Shown one piece after another: positions 1-8,303 of a DNA stretch of 64,000 bases. The notes beneath the pieces were generated by a model. It made no database searches. It saw nothing but the letters and a program-made list of their open reading frames with translations, and was not told the DNA's origin. The DNA is from Kineococcus sp. NBC_00420 (GTDB lineage Bacteria; Actinomycetota; Actinomycetes; Actinomycetales; Kineococcaceae). The stretch spans positions 3,844,001 through 3,908,000 of the forward strand of contig NZ_CP107930.1 of assembly GCF_036021035.1 (NCBI RefSeq), given 5' to 3'. Position 1 is the first letter of the stretch. Every line of letters begins with the position of its first letter. Made by a program: the position numbers and the translations under genes.

Positions 1-311
1 TCGTGCTCGTCGACCTGCGCGACTCCCAGCTCGACGGCCAGCAGGCCGAGGACCGTCTCCACGAGGTCGGCATCACCGTCAACCGCAACGCGGTGCCCTT
101 CGACCCGCGTCCGCCGATGGTCACCTCCGGCCTGCGGATCGGCACCCCGGCGCTCGCGACCCGTGGTTTCGGGGCGGCGGAGTTCACCGAGGTGGCCGAC
201 GTCATCGCGCTCGCGCTCAAGCCGGAGTTCGACGCGGACGCCCTGCGCGCCCGGGTCGCGAAGCTGACCGCCGAGTTCCCGCTCTACCCGTCGAACAAGG
301 GCTTCCTGTGA
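1..311 (+). CDS. glyA: Serine hydroxymethyltransferase, C-terminal part (5' cut by window)
   Basis: C-terminal ~103 residues of a PLP-dependent serine hydroxymethyltransferase, which interconverts serine and glycine and makes 5,10-methylene-THF in the cytosol. The segment [12 protein letters not shown]-like (here [16 protein letters not shown]) followed by [15 protein letters not shown] is the typical substrate/THF-side C-terminal signature of GlyA. The reading frame is open to the window edge, so the true start lies upstream. Its TGA overlaps the GTG of folD (GTGA), so the two are probably cotranscribed and translationally coupled; both act on the same folate one-carbon pool, which supports both calls. 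Confidence 0.93.
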   Translation, partial: VLVDLRDSQLDGQQAEDRLHEVGITVNRNAVPFDPRPPMVTSGLRIGTPALATRGFGAAEFTEVADVIALALKPEFDADALRARVAKLTAEFPLYPSNKGFL

Positions 312-1195
312 CGGCGACGGTCCTCGACGGCAAGGCCGCCGCGGCGGCGGTGAAGGCGGACCTCGCCGAACGCGTCGCCGTGCTGCGCGAGCACGGCATC
401 GTCCCCGGCCTGGGCACGGTCCTGGTCGGCGACGACCCGGGGTCGGCCAGCTACGTCCGCGGCAAGCACCGCGACTGCGCCGAGGTCGGCATCGCCTCGA
501 TCCAGGTCCAGCTGCCGGCCACGGCGACGCAGGCCGAGATCGAGTCCGAGATCGCCCAGCTGAACGCGAACCCGGAGTGCACGGGGTTCATCGTCCAACT
601 GCCGCTCCCCGACGGCATCGACGCCAACCGCGTGCTCGAGATGGTCGACCCCGACAAGGACGCCGACGGGCTGCACCCCACGAACCTCGGTCGTCTGGTG
701 CTGCGGGTGCGCGAGGAGATCACCTCCCCGCTGCCCTGCACCCCGCGCGGGGTCATCGACCTGCTGCTGCGCCACGACGTCCCGCTCGACGGGGCCGAGG
801 TCGTCGTCGTCGGTCGCGGGGTCACGGTCGGTCGCCCCATCGGGCTGCTGCTGACCCGTCGCCACCCCAACGCGACGGTCACGTTGTGCCACACCGGGAC
901 CAGGGACCTGGCGAGCCACCTGAAGCGGGCCGACGTCATCGTCGCCGCGGCCGGGGTCCCGGGCCTGGTCACGAAGGAGGACGTCAAGCCGGGGGCCGCG
1001 GTGCTCGACGTCGGCGTCTCCCGCGTGCTCGACCCCGAGACGGGCAAGAACCGGCTGACCGGCGACATCGCCCTGGACGTCGCCGAGGTCGCGGGGTTCA
1101 TGGCCCCCAACCCCGGTGGGGTCGGTCCGATGACCCGCGCGCTGCTGCTGACGAACGTGGTCGAGTCCGCCGAACGCGCCGCCGGCCTCCGCTGA
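308..1195 (+). CDS. folD: Bifunctional methylene-THF dehydrogenase/cyclohydrolase FolD
   Basis: 295 aa, normal for the family. FolD oxidises 5,10-methylene-THF with NADP+ and hydrolyses the product to 10-formyl-THF. Visible motifs: Tyr49-x3-Lys53 (YVRGK, catalytic), [13 protein letters not shown] near 93-105, [13 protein letters not shown] near 118-130, and the NADP-binding [13 protein letters not shown] segment. The C-terminal [10 protein letters not shown] motif is complete. The GTG start overlaps the glyA stop by 4 bp. The gene is followed directly by a 60-bp imperfect palindrome (1201-1260) that may end the transcript. Confidence 0.97.
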   Translation: MTATVLDGKAAAAAVKADLAERVAVLREHGIVPGLGTVLVGDDPGSASYVRGKHRDCAEVGIASIQVQLPATATQAEIESEIAQLNANPECTGFIVQLPLPDGIDANRVLEMVDPDKDADGLHPTNLGRLVLRVREEITSPLPCTPRGVIDLLLRHDVPLDGAEVVVVGRGVTVGRPIGLLLTRRHPNATVTLCHTGTRDLASHLKRADVIVAAAGVPGLVTKEDVKPGAAVLDVGVSRVLDPETGKNRLTGDIALDVAEVAGFMAPNPGGVGPMTRALLLTNVVESAERAAGLR

Positions 1196-1200
1196 CCGCC

Positions 1201-1260
1201 ACTCCTGGGAGCCTTTCCACCCTTCCTGGCCTTCGGAAGGGTGGAAAGCTCCCCAGGAGT
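1201..1260. repeat. 60-bp imperfect palindrome, copy A of a dispersed repeat
   Basis: The left arm begins ACTCCTGGGAGC and the right arm ends GCTCCCCAGGAGT; the arms of about 26 nt pair almost completely around a short TGGCCTT centre. No T-run follows, so it is not a canonical intrinsic terminator, although it lies just after folD. A related 60-bp palindrome lies at 30237-30296 (about 43 of 60 positions identical by my ungapped comparison). Both copies are followed by TTGG. This looks like a REP-like intergenic repeat or a hairpin terminator class of this genome. Confidence 0.75.
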
Positions 1261-1279
1261 TGGTGTCGGAGGGGGCGGG

Positions 1280-1285
1280 TAGGGT
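1280..1285 (+). promoter_or_regulatory. -10 box TAGGGT for the exonuclease gene
   Basis: TAGGGT ends 7 nt before GTG 1293. That spacing puts the transcription start at or next to the start codon, i.e. a leaderless mRNA, which favours GTG 1293 over the upstream GTG 1260. There is no Shine-Dalgarno in front of 1293. Confidence 0.55.
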
Positions 1286-1292
1286 CCGCGGC

Positions 1293-2117
1293 GTGCCTCG
1301 GAAGAAGAAGTCGATCACCGTCGCGACGATCAACGTCAACGGTGTCCGCGCCGCCGTCCGGCGCGGGATGCACCCCTGGCTGGAGGGTCGCGACCCGGAC
1401 GTCGTGCTGCTGCAGGAGGTCCGCGCCCCCGACGACGAACTGCGCAAGGCCCTGCCGGGCTACGCGCACGTCGCCCACACCGAGGCCGCCGCGAAGGGCC
1501 GCGCCGGGGTGGCGATCGCGTCGAGGGCGAAGTTCACCGCTGTCCGCATCGGGTTCGCCCACGACCCGCACTTCGAGACCTCCGGCCGCTGGATCGAGGT
1601 CGACGTCGACACCGCCGTCGGGCCGATGACCTTCGTCAGCGCCTACGTGCACTCCGGCGAGGTCGGAACCCCCCAGCAGGACGACAAGTACCGCTTCCTC
1701 GACGCCATGGACGTCCGCTTCGCCGAACTCGGCCGGATCGCGCAGGAGACTGGCCGGGAGGCTCTCGTCGCGGGTGACCTGAACGTCGGGCACACCGCAC
1801 GCGACATCAAGAACTGGAAGGGCAACCGGAACAAGGCCGGGTTCCTCGAGGACGAGCGCGCCCACTTCGACCACTGGTTCGACACCCTCGGCTGGGTCGA
1901 CACCCAGCGCAGCGTCGCCGGTGACGTCGACGGCCCGTACGCCTGGTGGTCCTGGCGCGGGCAGGCCTTCGACAACGACACCGGCTGGCGCATCGACTAC
2001 CAGCTCGTCACCCCCGGTCTCGCAGCGCGGCTGACCTCCGTCGAGACCGACCGCGCGGCGACCTACGCCGAGCGGTTCTCCGACCACGCCCCGGTCGTCG
2101 CCACCTACGGGCCCTGA
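1293..2117 (+). CDS. xthA: Exodeoxyribonuclease III-like AP endonuclease
   Basis: 274 aa, Exo III/APE1 branch of the endonuclease/exonuclease/phosphatase fold; cleaves 5' of abasic sites and removes 3' blocks in base-excision repair. Motifs: TINVNGVRAA near the N-terminus, VVLLQEVRA (metal-binding Glu), GDLNVGHTARDIKN (Asp/Asn catalytic pair), a WRIDYQLVT segment, and terminal FSDHAPVVATY (Asp-His). The start GTG 1293 is chosen because of the TAGGGT box 7 nt upstream; GTG 1260 would add 11 residues encoded partly by the palindrome. The very basic PRKKK N-terminus is unusual but harmless. Monocistronic. Confidence 0.92.
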   Translation: MPRKKKSITVATINVNGVRAAVRRGMHPWLEGRDPDVVLLQEVRAPDDELRKALPGYAHVAHTEAAAKGRAGVAIASRAKFTAVRIGFAHDPHFETSGRWIEVDVDTAVGPMTFVSAYVHSGEVGTPQQDDKYRFLDAMDVRFAELGRIAQETGREALVAGDLNVGHTARDIKNWKGNRNKAGFLEDERAHFDHWFDTLGWVDTQRSVAGDVDGPYAWWSWRGQAFDNDTGWRIDYQLVTPGLAARLTSVETDRAATYAERFSDHAPVVATYGP

Positions 2118-2127
2118 CGCCTGCTTC

Positions 2128-2189
2128 TGCATGCACTGAGTGCTTGACGACCGCAGATCGGGGGTCCATGGTGCTCGTGTGCATGCACA
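2128..2189 (+). promoter_or_regulatory. GntR promoter with two TGCATGCA operator-like sites
   Basis: TTGACG (2144-2149), 17 nt, CATGGT (2167-2172), then GTG 2179 at the expected +1. Two copies of a TGCATGCA core frame this promoter: TGCATGCACT at 2128-2137 upstream of the -35, and the perfect palindrome TGTGCATGCACA at 2178-2189 over the start site. Palindromes of this size are typical GntR-family operators, so autorepression of the prp operon is the natural reading (inference). Confidence 0.6.
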
Positions 2190-2862
2190 GCGGCGGGGAG
2201 GGACGACGGAGCGGGTCTACGGCCGGCTCCGTCAGGACGTCCTCGACGGGGTCCTGGCCCCGGGGGCGCCGCTCGCCGAGGTGGACCAGAGCGTCCGCCT
2301 CGAGGTGTCGCGCACCCCGGTCCGCGAGGCCTTCGCCCGCCTCGTCGCCGACGGTCTCGCGCAACCACTGCCGGGTCGCGGTCTCGTCGTGGCCCCCCTC
2401 GACCCGGGCGCGGTCGAGCAGCTCTACGACGTGCGCGAGGCCCTGGAGGTCAAGGCCGCGCGGCTCGCGGCCCAGCGCCGGGACGCCGCCCAGTTCGCGG
2501 AGTTCGCCCGCGGGTTCGCCCGGGCCCCCGAACTGCTCGGGGCGGGCGAAGCGGGTCTCGACCGCTACTACGAGCTGACGGCCCGCTTCGACGAGGCCAT
2601 CGACGCCGCCGTCGCCAACCCCTGGTTGCAGCAGGCGCTCGCCTCGGTCCGCACCCACCTGGTGCGCATCCGCCGCCTCGCCCGCCACGACCCGACGCGG
2701 TTGTCGGCCGCAGCGGCCGAGCACCAGCTCATCGCCGAGGCGATCGCTCTCGGGGACGCCGACCTGGCCGCCCACGCCGTGCACGTCCACCTGCACCGCA
2801 GCAGGTCCCACTTCAGCTCCGCGCTCCGGCACGGATCCATCGAGGAAGAGGTCAGTGCGTGA
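2179..2862 (+). CDS. GntR-family transcriptional regulator (FCD type), likely prp operon regulator
   Basis: 227 aa. An N-terminal winged helix of about 70 residues ([15 protein letters not shown], then [21 protein letters not shown], the classic GntR recognition segment) is followed by an all-helical FCD ligand-binding domain ([17 protein letters not shown]; later a His-rich [12 protein letters not shown] metal/ligand segment). GTG 2179 is preferred over GTG 2140 because it sits at the +1 of the TTGACG-N17-CATGGT promoter. Its TGA overlaps the GTG of prpD, so it heads the methylcitrate operon and probably responds to a propionate-derived metabolite (inference from context). Confidence 0.9.
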   Translation: MHAQRRGGTTERVYGRLRQDVLDGVLAPGAPLAEVDQSVRLEVSRTPVREAFARLVADGLAQPLPGRGLVVAPLDPGAVEQLYDVREALEVKAARLAAQRRDAAQFAEFARGFARAPELLGAGEAGLDRYYELTARFDEAIDAAVANPWLQQALASVRTHLVRIRRLARHDPTRLSAAAAEHQLIAEAIALGDADLAAHAVHVHLHRSRSHFSSALRHGSIEEEVSA

Positions 2863-4376
2863 AGCAGCACGAGGTCAGGGTCCACCGCAGCGACGAGGAC
2901 TTCGCCCGCGAGGACGAACTCGCCTGGCAGTTGGCCCGGGTCGCCACCGACCCGGTCGCGGTCGAGGACGACGTGGCCGAGATGGTCGTGAACCGGGTCC
3001 TCGACAACGCGGCCGTGTCCGCGGCCTCGCTGCTGCGGGCGCCGGTCGTCGCGGCCCGGTCCCAGGCGCTGGCCCACCCGCCCTCGCGCGGGGGGCGTGG
3101 GGCGCTCGTCGTGGGGACCGGTGAGTCCGTGTCCCCGGAGTGGGCGGCCTGGGCCAACGGGGTCGCGGTCCGCGAACTCGACTTCCACGACACGTTCCTC
3201 GCCGCGGAGTACTCCCACCCCGGCGACAACGTCCCCGCCCTCGTCGCAGTGGCCCAGCACCTCGGCCTCGACGGGGCGGCCCTGCTGCGGGGGATCGTCA
3301 CGGGCTACGAGGTGCAGGTGGACCTGGTGCGGGCGATCTCGTTGCACCGGCACAAGATCGACCACGTCGCGCACCTCGGGCCGTCCGTCGCGGCGGGTCT
3401 CGGCACGATGCTGGGGTTGTCCCAGGAGGTCGTCCACCAGGCGATCGGTCAGGCGCTGCACACGACGACGGCCACGCGGCAGTCCCGCAAGGGTGCGATC
3501 TCGACGTGGAAGGCCCACGCCCCGGCGTTCGCGGGCAAGGTCGCCGTCGAGGCGGTGGACCGCGCGATGCGCGGGCAGACGAGCCCGTCACCGATCTACG
3601 AGGGCGAGGACGGGGTGATCGCCTGGCTGCTGGACGGGCCGGACGCGGTCTACGAGGTGCCGCTGCCGGAACCCGGTGAGGCGAAGCGCGCGATCCTCGA
3701 CACCTACACGAAGGAGCACTCCGCGGAGTACCAGGCGCAGGCGATCATCGACCTCGCCCGCCGGTTGCACCGCGAGCACCCCGAACTGGCCGACCCGGCG
3801 AACGTGGTCTCGATGGTGCTGCACACCAGCCACCACACCCACGTCGTCATCGGGTCCGGCGCGAACGACCCGCAGAAGTACGACCCGACGGCGAGCCGGG
3901 AGACGCTGGACCACTCGGTGCCCTACATCTTCACCGTCGCCCTGCAGGACGGGACCTGGCACCACGCCGACTCCTACGCCCCCGAGCGGGCCCAGCGCCG
4001 CGACACGGTCGCCCTGTGGCGCACGGTGTCGACGACGGAGGATCCCGTCTGGACCGCCCGCTACCACTCCACCGACCCGGCGGAGAAGGCGTTCGGCGGT
4101 CGCCTCGTCGCGACGCTCACCGACGGTTCGACCGTCGTCGCCGAGATCGCCGTCGCCGACGCGCACCCGCTGGGGGCGCACCCCTTCACCCGGGAGCAGT
4201 ACACGGCGAAGTTCTCCACGCTGGCCGAGGGGGTCCTCGACCCCTCCGAGGTCGAGCGGTTCACCCGGCTCGCGACCGAACTCTCGGACCTCGACGCCGC
4301 CGGGGTCCGGGCGCTGAACATCACCGCCCCGGCGAGTCACCTCGCCGGGGTCCCGCTCCCCACCGGTCTGTTCTGA
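2859..4376 (+). CDS. prpD: 2-methylcitrate dehydratase, MmgE/PrpD family
   Basis: 505 aa, full length. Dehydrates 2-methylcitrate to 2-methyl-cis-aconitate in propionyl-CoA catabolism. Typical PrpD features: [15 protein letters not shown] near the N-terminus, [30 protein letters not shown] (conserved Asp/His region), the [18 protein letters not shown] segment, and [22 protein letters not shown]. Starts at a GTG overlapping the gntR stop; no second dehydratase or isomerase (AcnD/PrpF) is present, so this cluster follows the PrpD rather than the AcnD route. Confidence 0.94.
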   Translation: MKQHEVRVHRSDEDFAREDELAWQLARVATDPVAVEDDVAEMVVNRVLDNAAVSAASLLRAPVVAARSQALAHPPSRGGRGALVVGTGESVSPEWAAWANGVAVRELDFHDTFLAAEYSHPGDNVPALVAVAQHLGLDGAALLRGIVTGYEVQVDLVRAISLHRHKIDHVAHLGPSVAAGLGTMLGLSQEVVHQAIGQALHTTTATRQSRKGAISTWKAHAPAFAGKVAVEAVDRAMRGQTSPSPIYEGEDGVIAWLLDGPDAVYEVPLPEPGEAKRAILDTYTKEHSAEYQAQAIIDLARRLHREHPELADPANVVSMVLHTSHHTHVVIGSGANDPQKYDPTASRETLDHSVPYIFTVALQDGTWHHADSYAPERAQRRDTVALWRTVSTTEDPVWTARYHSTDPAEKAFGGRLVATLTDGSTVVAEIAVADAHPLGAHPFTREQYTAKFSTLAEGVLDPSEVERFTRLATELSDLDAAGVRALNITAPASHLAGVPLPTGLF

Positions 4377-4385
4377 GGAGGCCCT

Positions 4386-5297
4386 GTGCTGTTCTCCACC
4401 ACCACCCCCACGGCGAAACGCGCGGCCTTCCGCGCGGCGTTGTCCTCCGGTGACCTGCTGAGACTGCCGGGCGCCTTCAACCCGTTGTCCGCCCGGCTGA
4501 TCCAGCGCAAGGGGTTCGAAGGGGTGTACGTGTCCGGGGCCGTGCTCGCCGCGGACCTGGGGTTGCCCGACATCGGCCTCACGACGCTCACCGAGGTCGC
4601 GGGGCGGTCCGCGCAGATCGCCCGGGTCACCGACCTGCCCGTCCTCGTCGACGCCGACACCGGTTTCGGCGAACCCCTCAACGTCGCCCGCACCGTCCAG
4701 ACCATGGAGGACGCCGGGGTCGCCGGGATGCACGTCGAGGACCAGGTGAACCCGAAGCGCTGCGGGCACCTCGAGGGCAAGGCCGTCGTCGACGAGGCGA
4801 CGGCGGTGCGCCGGATCCGGGCCGCCGTCGACGCCCGGCGCGACCCGGACTTCCTCGTCGTCGCCCGCACCGACGTGCGCGGGGTCGAGGGGATGGACGC
4901 GGCCGTGCAGCGGGCGAAGCAGCTCGCGGACGCGGGGGCCGACGCGATCTTCGCCGAGGCCATGGCGGACCTCGCCGAGTTCGAGGCGATCTGCGCGGCC
5001 GTCGACGTCCCGATCCTCGCGAACATGACGGAGTTCGGCCGCAGCGACCTCTTCACCCACGAGCAGTTGCGCGACGTCGGCGTGCGGATCGTCATCCACC
5101 CGGTCTCGTTGCTGCGCCTGGCGATGGGCACGGCCGACCGGGCCCTCGACGACCTCGTCGCGACCGGTTCCCTCGAAGGACAGGTGCCCGGGATGCAGAC
5201 CCGGGCGCAGCTGTACGACCTCGTCGACTACGCCGGGTACGGCGAGTTCGACTCGGGCATCTACGACTTCAGCCTCGAAGGCAACCGATCGCGATGA
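4386..5297 (+). CDS. prpB: 2-methylisocitrate lyase
   Basis: 303 aa, isocitrate lyase/PEP mutase superfamily; cleaves 2-methylisocitrate to pyruvate and succinate. A GAGGAGG Shine-Dalgarno at 4375-4381 precedes GTG 4386. Visible motifs: RLPGAFNPLSA-like N-terminus, GVYVSGA, DADTGFGEP (Mg-binding), EDQVNPKRCGHLEGK (the KRCGH catalytic Cys motif), VARTDVRG and ANMTEFG. The latter, rather than NLxxx, fits methylisocitrate lyase over phosphonopyruvate enzymes. The product succinate feeds the Sdh complex encoded at 33825-37417. Confidence 0.96.
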   Translation: MLFSTTTPTAKRAAFRAALSSGDLLRLPGAFNPLSARLIQRKGFEGVYVSGAVLAADLGLPDIGLTTLTEVAGRSAQIARVTDLPVLVDADTGFGEPLNVARTVQTMEDAGVAGMHVEDQVNPKRCGHLEGKAVVDEATAVRRIRAAVDARRDPDFLVVARTDVRGVEGMDAAVQRAKQLADAGADAIFAEAMADLAEFEAICAAVDVPILANMTEFGRSDLFTHEQLRDVGVRIVIHPVSLLRLAMGTADRALDDLVATGSLEGQVPGMQTRAQLYDLVDYAGYGEFDSGIYDFSLEGNRSR

Positions 5298-5313
5298 CGC
5301 GGAGGAACCGACC

Positions 5314-6459
5314 ATGACGACCACCACCGACCCCACCACCCCCGAGATCCACAAGGGACTCGCCGGGGTGGTCGCCGACACCACCGCGATCTCCAAGGTC
5401 AACCCCGCGACGAACTCGCTGCTCTACCGGGGTTACCCCGTCCAGGAACTCGCCGAGCACTGCTCGTTCGAGGAGGTCGCCTGGTTGCTGTGGCGCGGTG
5501 ACCTGCCCGACCGTGAGGAACTCGCGGCCTTCACGGCCACCGAGCGCGCGGGGCGGGCGCTGGACGCACGGGTCCGTCGCGTCGTCGACGAACTCCCGCG
5601 CACCGCGCACCCCATGGACGTCCTGCGGACCGCGGTCAGCGTCCTCGGCGCCCTCGACCCGCAGGCCGGGGACTCGGACCCCGACGTCGAGTTCACCAAG
5701 GCGCAGCGGTTGTTCGCGGCGCTGCCGGCCGTCGTCGCCCACGCCCAGCGCCGCACCCGCGGTCTGGAACCCGTCCCGCCGCGCGAGGACCTGGGCTACG
5801 CGGCGAACTTCCTCTGGATGACGTTCGGGGAGGAACCCGACGCGGGCGTGGTCCGCGCGTTCGAGGTGTCCCTCGTCCTCTACGCCGAGCACTCCTTCAA
5901 CGCCTCGACGTTCACGGCCCGGGTCGTGACCTCGACGTTGTCCGACCTGCACTCCGCGGTGGTCGCCGCGATCGGCGCGCTCAAGGGTCCGCTGCACGGT
6001 GGCGCGAACGAGGCCGTCTGGCAGGTGTTCGAGGAGATCGGCCTGGGCGAGGGGTCCGGCGACCGGGCGCGGGCGTGGCTGGACGCCGCATTGGCGCAGC
6101 GCCGCAAGATCATGGGTTTCGGTCACCGGGTCTACCGGTCCGGGGACTCCCGGGTGCCCAGCATGCACGCCGCGCTGGAGGTGTTGGCGGGGGAGATGGG
6201 ACGCCAGGACGTCCTCGACCTCTACGACGCGCTCGAAGAGGCGATGACCTCGGCCAAGAACATCCTGCCGAACCTGGACTACCCCTCGGGACCGGCCTAC
6301 CACCTCATGGGTTTCGACACCGCGCTGTTCACGCCGATCTTCGTCGCGGCCCGGGTCGTCGGCTGGACCGCGCACGTCGTGGAGCAGCGCGCGGCGAACT
6401 CCCTCATCCGCCCGCTCTCCGCCTACGACGGTCCCGCCGAGCGGCACCTGCCGCTCTGA
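5314..6459 (+). CDS. prpC: 2-methylcitrate synthase (citrate synthase family)
   Basis: 381 aa. Condenses propionyl-CoA with oxaloacetate. The short ~380-residue form and the N-terminal IHKGLAGVVADTTAISKVNP stretch are typical of PrpC rather than the longer GltA. Catalytic regions: LYAEHSFNASTFTARV, KGPLHGGANEAVW, KIMGFGHRVYR. A GGAGGAA ribosome site precedes ATG 5314, and the gene closes the gntR-prpDBC operon with 16 nt after prpB. Some residual citrate synthase activity would be normal for the family. Confidence 0.95.
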   Translation: MTTTTDPTTPEIHKGLAGVVADTTAISKVNPATNSLLYRGYPVQELAEHCSFEEVAWLLWRGDLPDREELAAFTATERAGRALDARVRRVVDELPRTAHPMDVLRTAVSVLGALDPQAGDSDPDVEFTKAQRLFAALPAVVAHAQRRTRGLEPVPPREDLGYAANFLWMTFGEEPDAGVVRAFEVSLVLYAEHSFNASTFTARVVTSTLSDLHSAVVAAIGALKGPLHGGANEAVWQVFEEIGLGEGSGDRARAWLDAALAQRRKIMGFGHRVYRSGDSRVPSMHAALEVLAGEMGRQDVLDLYDALEEAMTSAKNILPNLDYPSGPAYHLMGFDTALFTPIFVAARVVGWTAHVVEQRAANSLIRPLSAYDGPAERHLPL

Positions 6460-6524
6460 CCGGGGGTTTCCTGCGCATCGGCTGGGAGTTCCGCGGAAAG
6501 GCTTGCCCTCGCCGGGCGCCTGCC

Positions 6525-6530
6525 TAGGCT
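6525..6530 (+). promoter_or_regulatory. Candidate -10 box TAGGCT for the YbjQ cassette
   Basis: TAGGCT lies 36 nt before GTG 6566. An ATG at 6537 has leaderless spacing but opens a different frame with no sustained ORF, so a short 5' leader to GTG 6566 is more likely. No convincing -35 box is visible. Confidence 0.35.
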
Positions 6531-6565
6531 GGGTGGATGGTCTTCCGGCCCGGTACGGCGAACAC

Positions 6566-7444
6566 GTGAGTCCCTGGGCGGGTGGCCTGCCCCCGGCAGC
6601 CCTGGCCCGCGTCGAGCGGCAACGGGCCGGCGGGGCCACCGGCTCGTTCCTCTCCGCACCCGGCGCCGCCGCCGTCGCGGCTGCGGGCCTGGCCCCGGTG
6701 GGGGAGGTGTTCGGGTGCCTGGTCATGAACCTCGGCTGGAGCGGGGGTTTCTGCGGTGCGTGGGCGACCACCTCCGGTCCCGGGGTCTGGGGGTGGACGA
6801 GCCCGGTCGTGACCACCGGCGACCCCGGCGGACTCCGGAACGGCTCGGGCCCCTACGTGCGCGCCGTCGACGCCGCCTGGCACGGGGCGCTGGAGAGGAT
6901 GCTGACGGAGGCGCGCGCCCTCGGGGCCGACGGTGTCGTGGGGGTCCGCACCACCCGCGCCCACCTCGACGGCAGCGCCGTGGAGTTCACCGCACGGGGG
7001 ACGGCGGTCCGCGAGCTCGCCCGCACGGCCCCGGGAACGCTCTGGTGCGCCGGACTCAGCGCCGAGGACGTCGCGGCCGCGCTGGGGTCGGGTTTCGCCC
7101 CCCGGGCGCTGGTGCGGGGCCTCTCGGTCGCCACGAAGCACGAGGACCCGTTGATGATGCAGCAGCGGAGCAGCTGGAGCGGCAACGAGGTCGACGGGCT
7201 GACGGAACTGCTCACCCGCGCCCGCGCCGACGCCCGCCGCGGTCTGACGCTCGACGCCCGACGCCACGGGAGCGGCCACGTGGTGGTCGACGACGTTCGC
7301 CTCGGGACCTTCGAGACCCAGTGCGGCGACGGGAAGGACCTGCACGCCGAGGCCTCCTTCACCGGGACCCTGCTCACCGAGGTGGGACCCCCCGGCGCCG
7401 GGCGGGCCCCCGCCGTCCTGACCGTCCTACCCCTGAACCGTTGA
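6566..7444 (+). CDS. YbjQ-like (DUF74, heavy-metal-binding fold) double-domain protein
   Basis: 292 aa. Two copies of a YbjQ-like unit. Copy 1 (~25-150) has FLSAPGAAAV...GEVFGC and then ALGADGVVGVRTTRAH...EFTARGTAV, the VVGV-to-GTAV pair that marks YbjQ. Copy 2 (~160-290) is diverged: LWCAGLSAEDVAAALGSGF, then GSGHVVVDDVRLGTFETQCGDG. The biochemical role of YbjQ proteins is not settled; the metal-binding name comes from fold similarity. GTG 6566 gives an N-terminus matching the downstream paralogue (LPP at residue ~8); GTG 6533 is the alternative. First gene of a three-gene cassette. Confidence 0.75.
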   Translation: MSPWAGGLPPAALARVERQRAGGATGSFLSAPGAAAVAAAGLAPVGEVFGCLVMNLGWSGGFCGAWATTSGPGVWGWTSPVVTTGDPGGLRNGSGPYVRAVDAAWHGALERMLTEARALGADGVVGVRTTRAHLDGSAVEFTARGTAVRELARTAPGTLWCAGLSAEDVAAALGSGFAPRALVRGLSVATKHEDPLMMQQRSSWSGNEVDGLTELLTRARADARRGLTLDARRHGSGHVVVDDVRLGTFETQCGDGKDLHAEASFTGTLLTEVGPPGAGRAPAVLTVLPLNR

Positions 7445-7454
7445 GGAGCACCCC

Positions 7455-8303
7455 GTGAGCACCGGATCCGACGTCCCCCCTCTCGCCGACGTCCACCTGC
7501 CCCCCGACGCGCGTGAACGCCTCAAGGGGATGCGCGGTGACCACGGCCGGGCCCTGTTCACCTCCGACCTCAGCGTCAACGAGTTCCTGCTCGTCCGCGA
7601 GGCCGGGTTCCGTCCCGTCGGGCTCGTGCTGGGTTCCAGCGTCTACCACGTCGGGCTGCAGGTCGGACGTTGGAGCAAGAACATGGAACTCGACAAGCTC
7701 ACCCAGGCGATGTACCACGCGCGGGAACTCGCGATGACGCGGATGGAGGCCGAGGCCGCGGAACTCGGCGCCGACGGCATCGTGGGGGTGCGCCTGGAGA
7801 TCGAGTTCAAGGAGTACGGCAACGACCTCGCGGAGTTCCTGGCCATCGGCACCGCCGTCGTCGCCGACGAACCGCCGCCCAGCGGGACCTGGCGCACCGT
7901 GCACGGGCTGCCCTTCACCTCCGACCTGTCCGGACAGGACTTCTGGACGCTCGTGCAGGCCGGCTACGCCCCGCTCGGCCTGGTGATGGGTACCTGCGTC
8001 TACCACATCGCCCACCGCGGGGTCCTCGCCTCGATGAGCACCGTCGGCAGCAACGTCGAGATCGAGCAGTACACCGAAGCCCTCTACGACGCCCGTGAGC
8101 TCGCGATGAGCCGCATGCAGGCCGAGGCCGAGGCGCTGCAGGCCGAGGGCATCGTCGGCGTCCAACTGATGTCCCTCCCGCACCGCTGGGGCGGGCACAC
8201 CACGGAGTTCTTCGCGATCGGCACCGCCGTCCGCCCGTTGCGGGCGGACCACACCATCGCCAAACCGTCCCTGGTGCTGCCCCTGACGGACGGGCCGCGG
8301 TGA
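7455..8303 (+). CDS. YbjQ-like double-domain protein, paralogue of the preceding gene
   Basis: 282 aa with two clear YbjQ-like repeats. Repeat 1 (~32-138): FTSDLSVNEFLLVREAGF, LVLGSSVYHVG, ARELAMTRMEAEAAELGADG, then EFLAIGTAVV. Repeat 2 (~150-262) has the same order: FTSDLSGQDFWTLVQAGY, LVMGTCVYHIA, ARELAMSRMQAEAEAL, EFFAIGTAV. The repeats are much closer to each other than in the upstream gene. A TTGAGGAG stretch covers the upstream stop and gives a ribosome site for GTG 7455. Soluble, no signal peptide. Function unknown; tandem units could form a closed ring like the oligomers of single-domain YbjQ (inference). Confidence 0.8.
   Translation: MSTGSDVPPLADVHLPPDARERLKGMRGDHGRALFTSDLSVNEFLLVREAGFRPVGLVLGSSVYHVGLQVGRWSKNMELDKLTQAMYHARELAMTRMEAEAAELGADGIVGVRLEIEFKEYGNDLAEFLAIGTAVVADEPPPSGTWRTVHGLPFTSDLSGQDFWTLVQAGYAPLGLVMGTCVYHIAHRGVLASMSTVGSNVEIEQYTEALYDARELAMSRMQAEAEALQAEGIVGVQLMSLPHRWGGHTTEFFAIGTAVRPLRADHTIAKPSLVLPLTDGPR

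Noticed and set aside
1260-1292. Upstream GTG 1260 as start of the exonuclease gene
   Set aside because: It would place the start in the palindrome and add residues not seen in the family, and the TAGGGT box sits just before GTG 1293.
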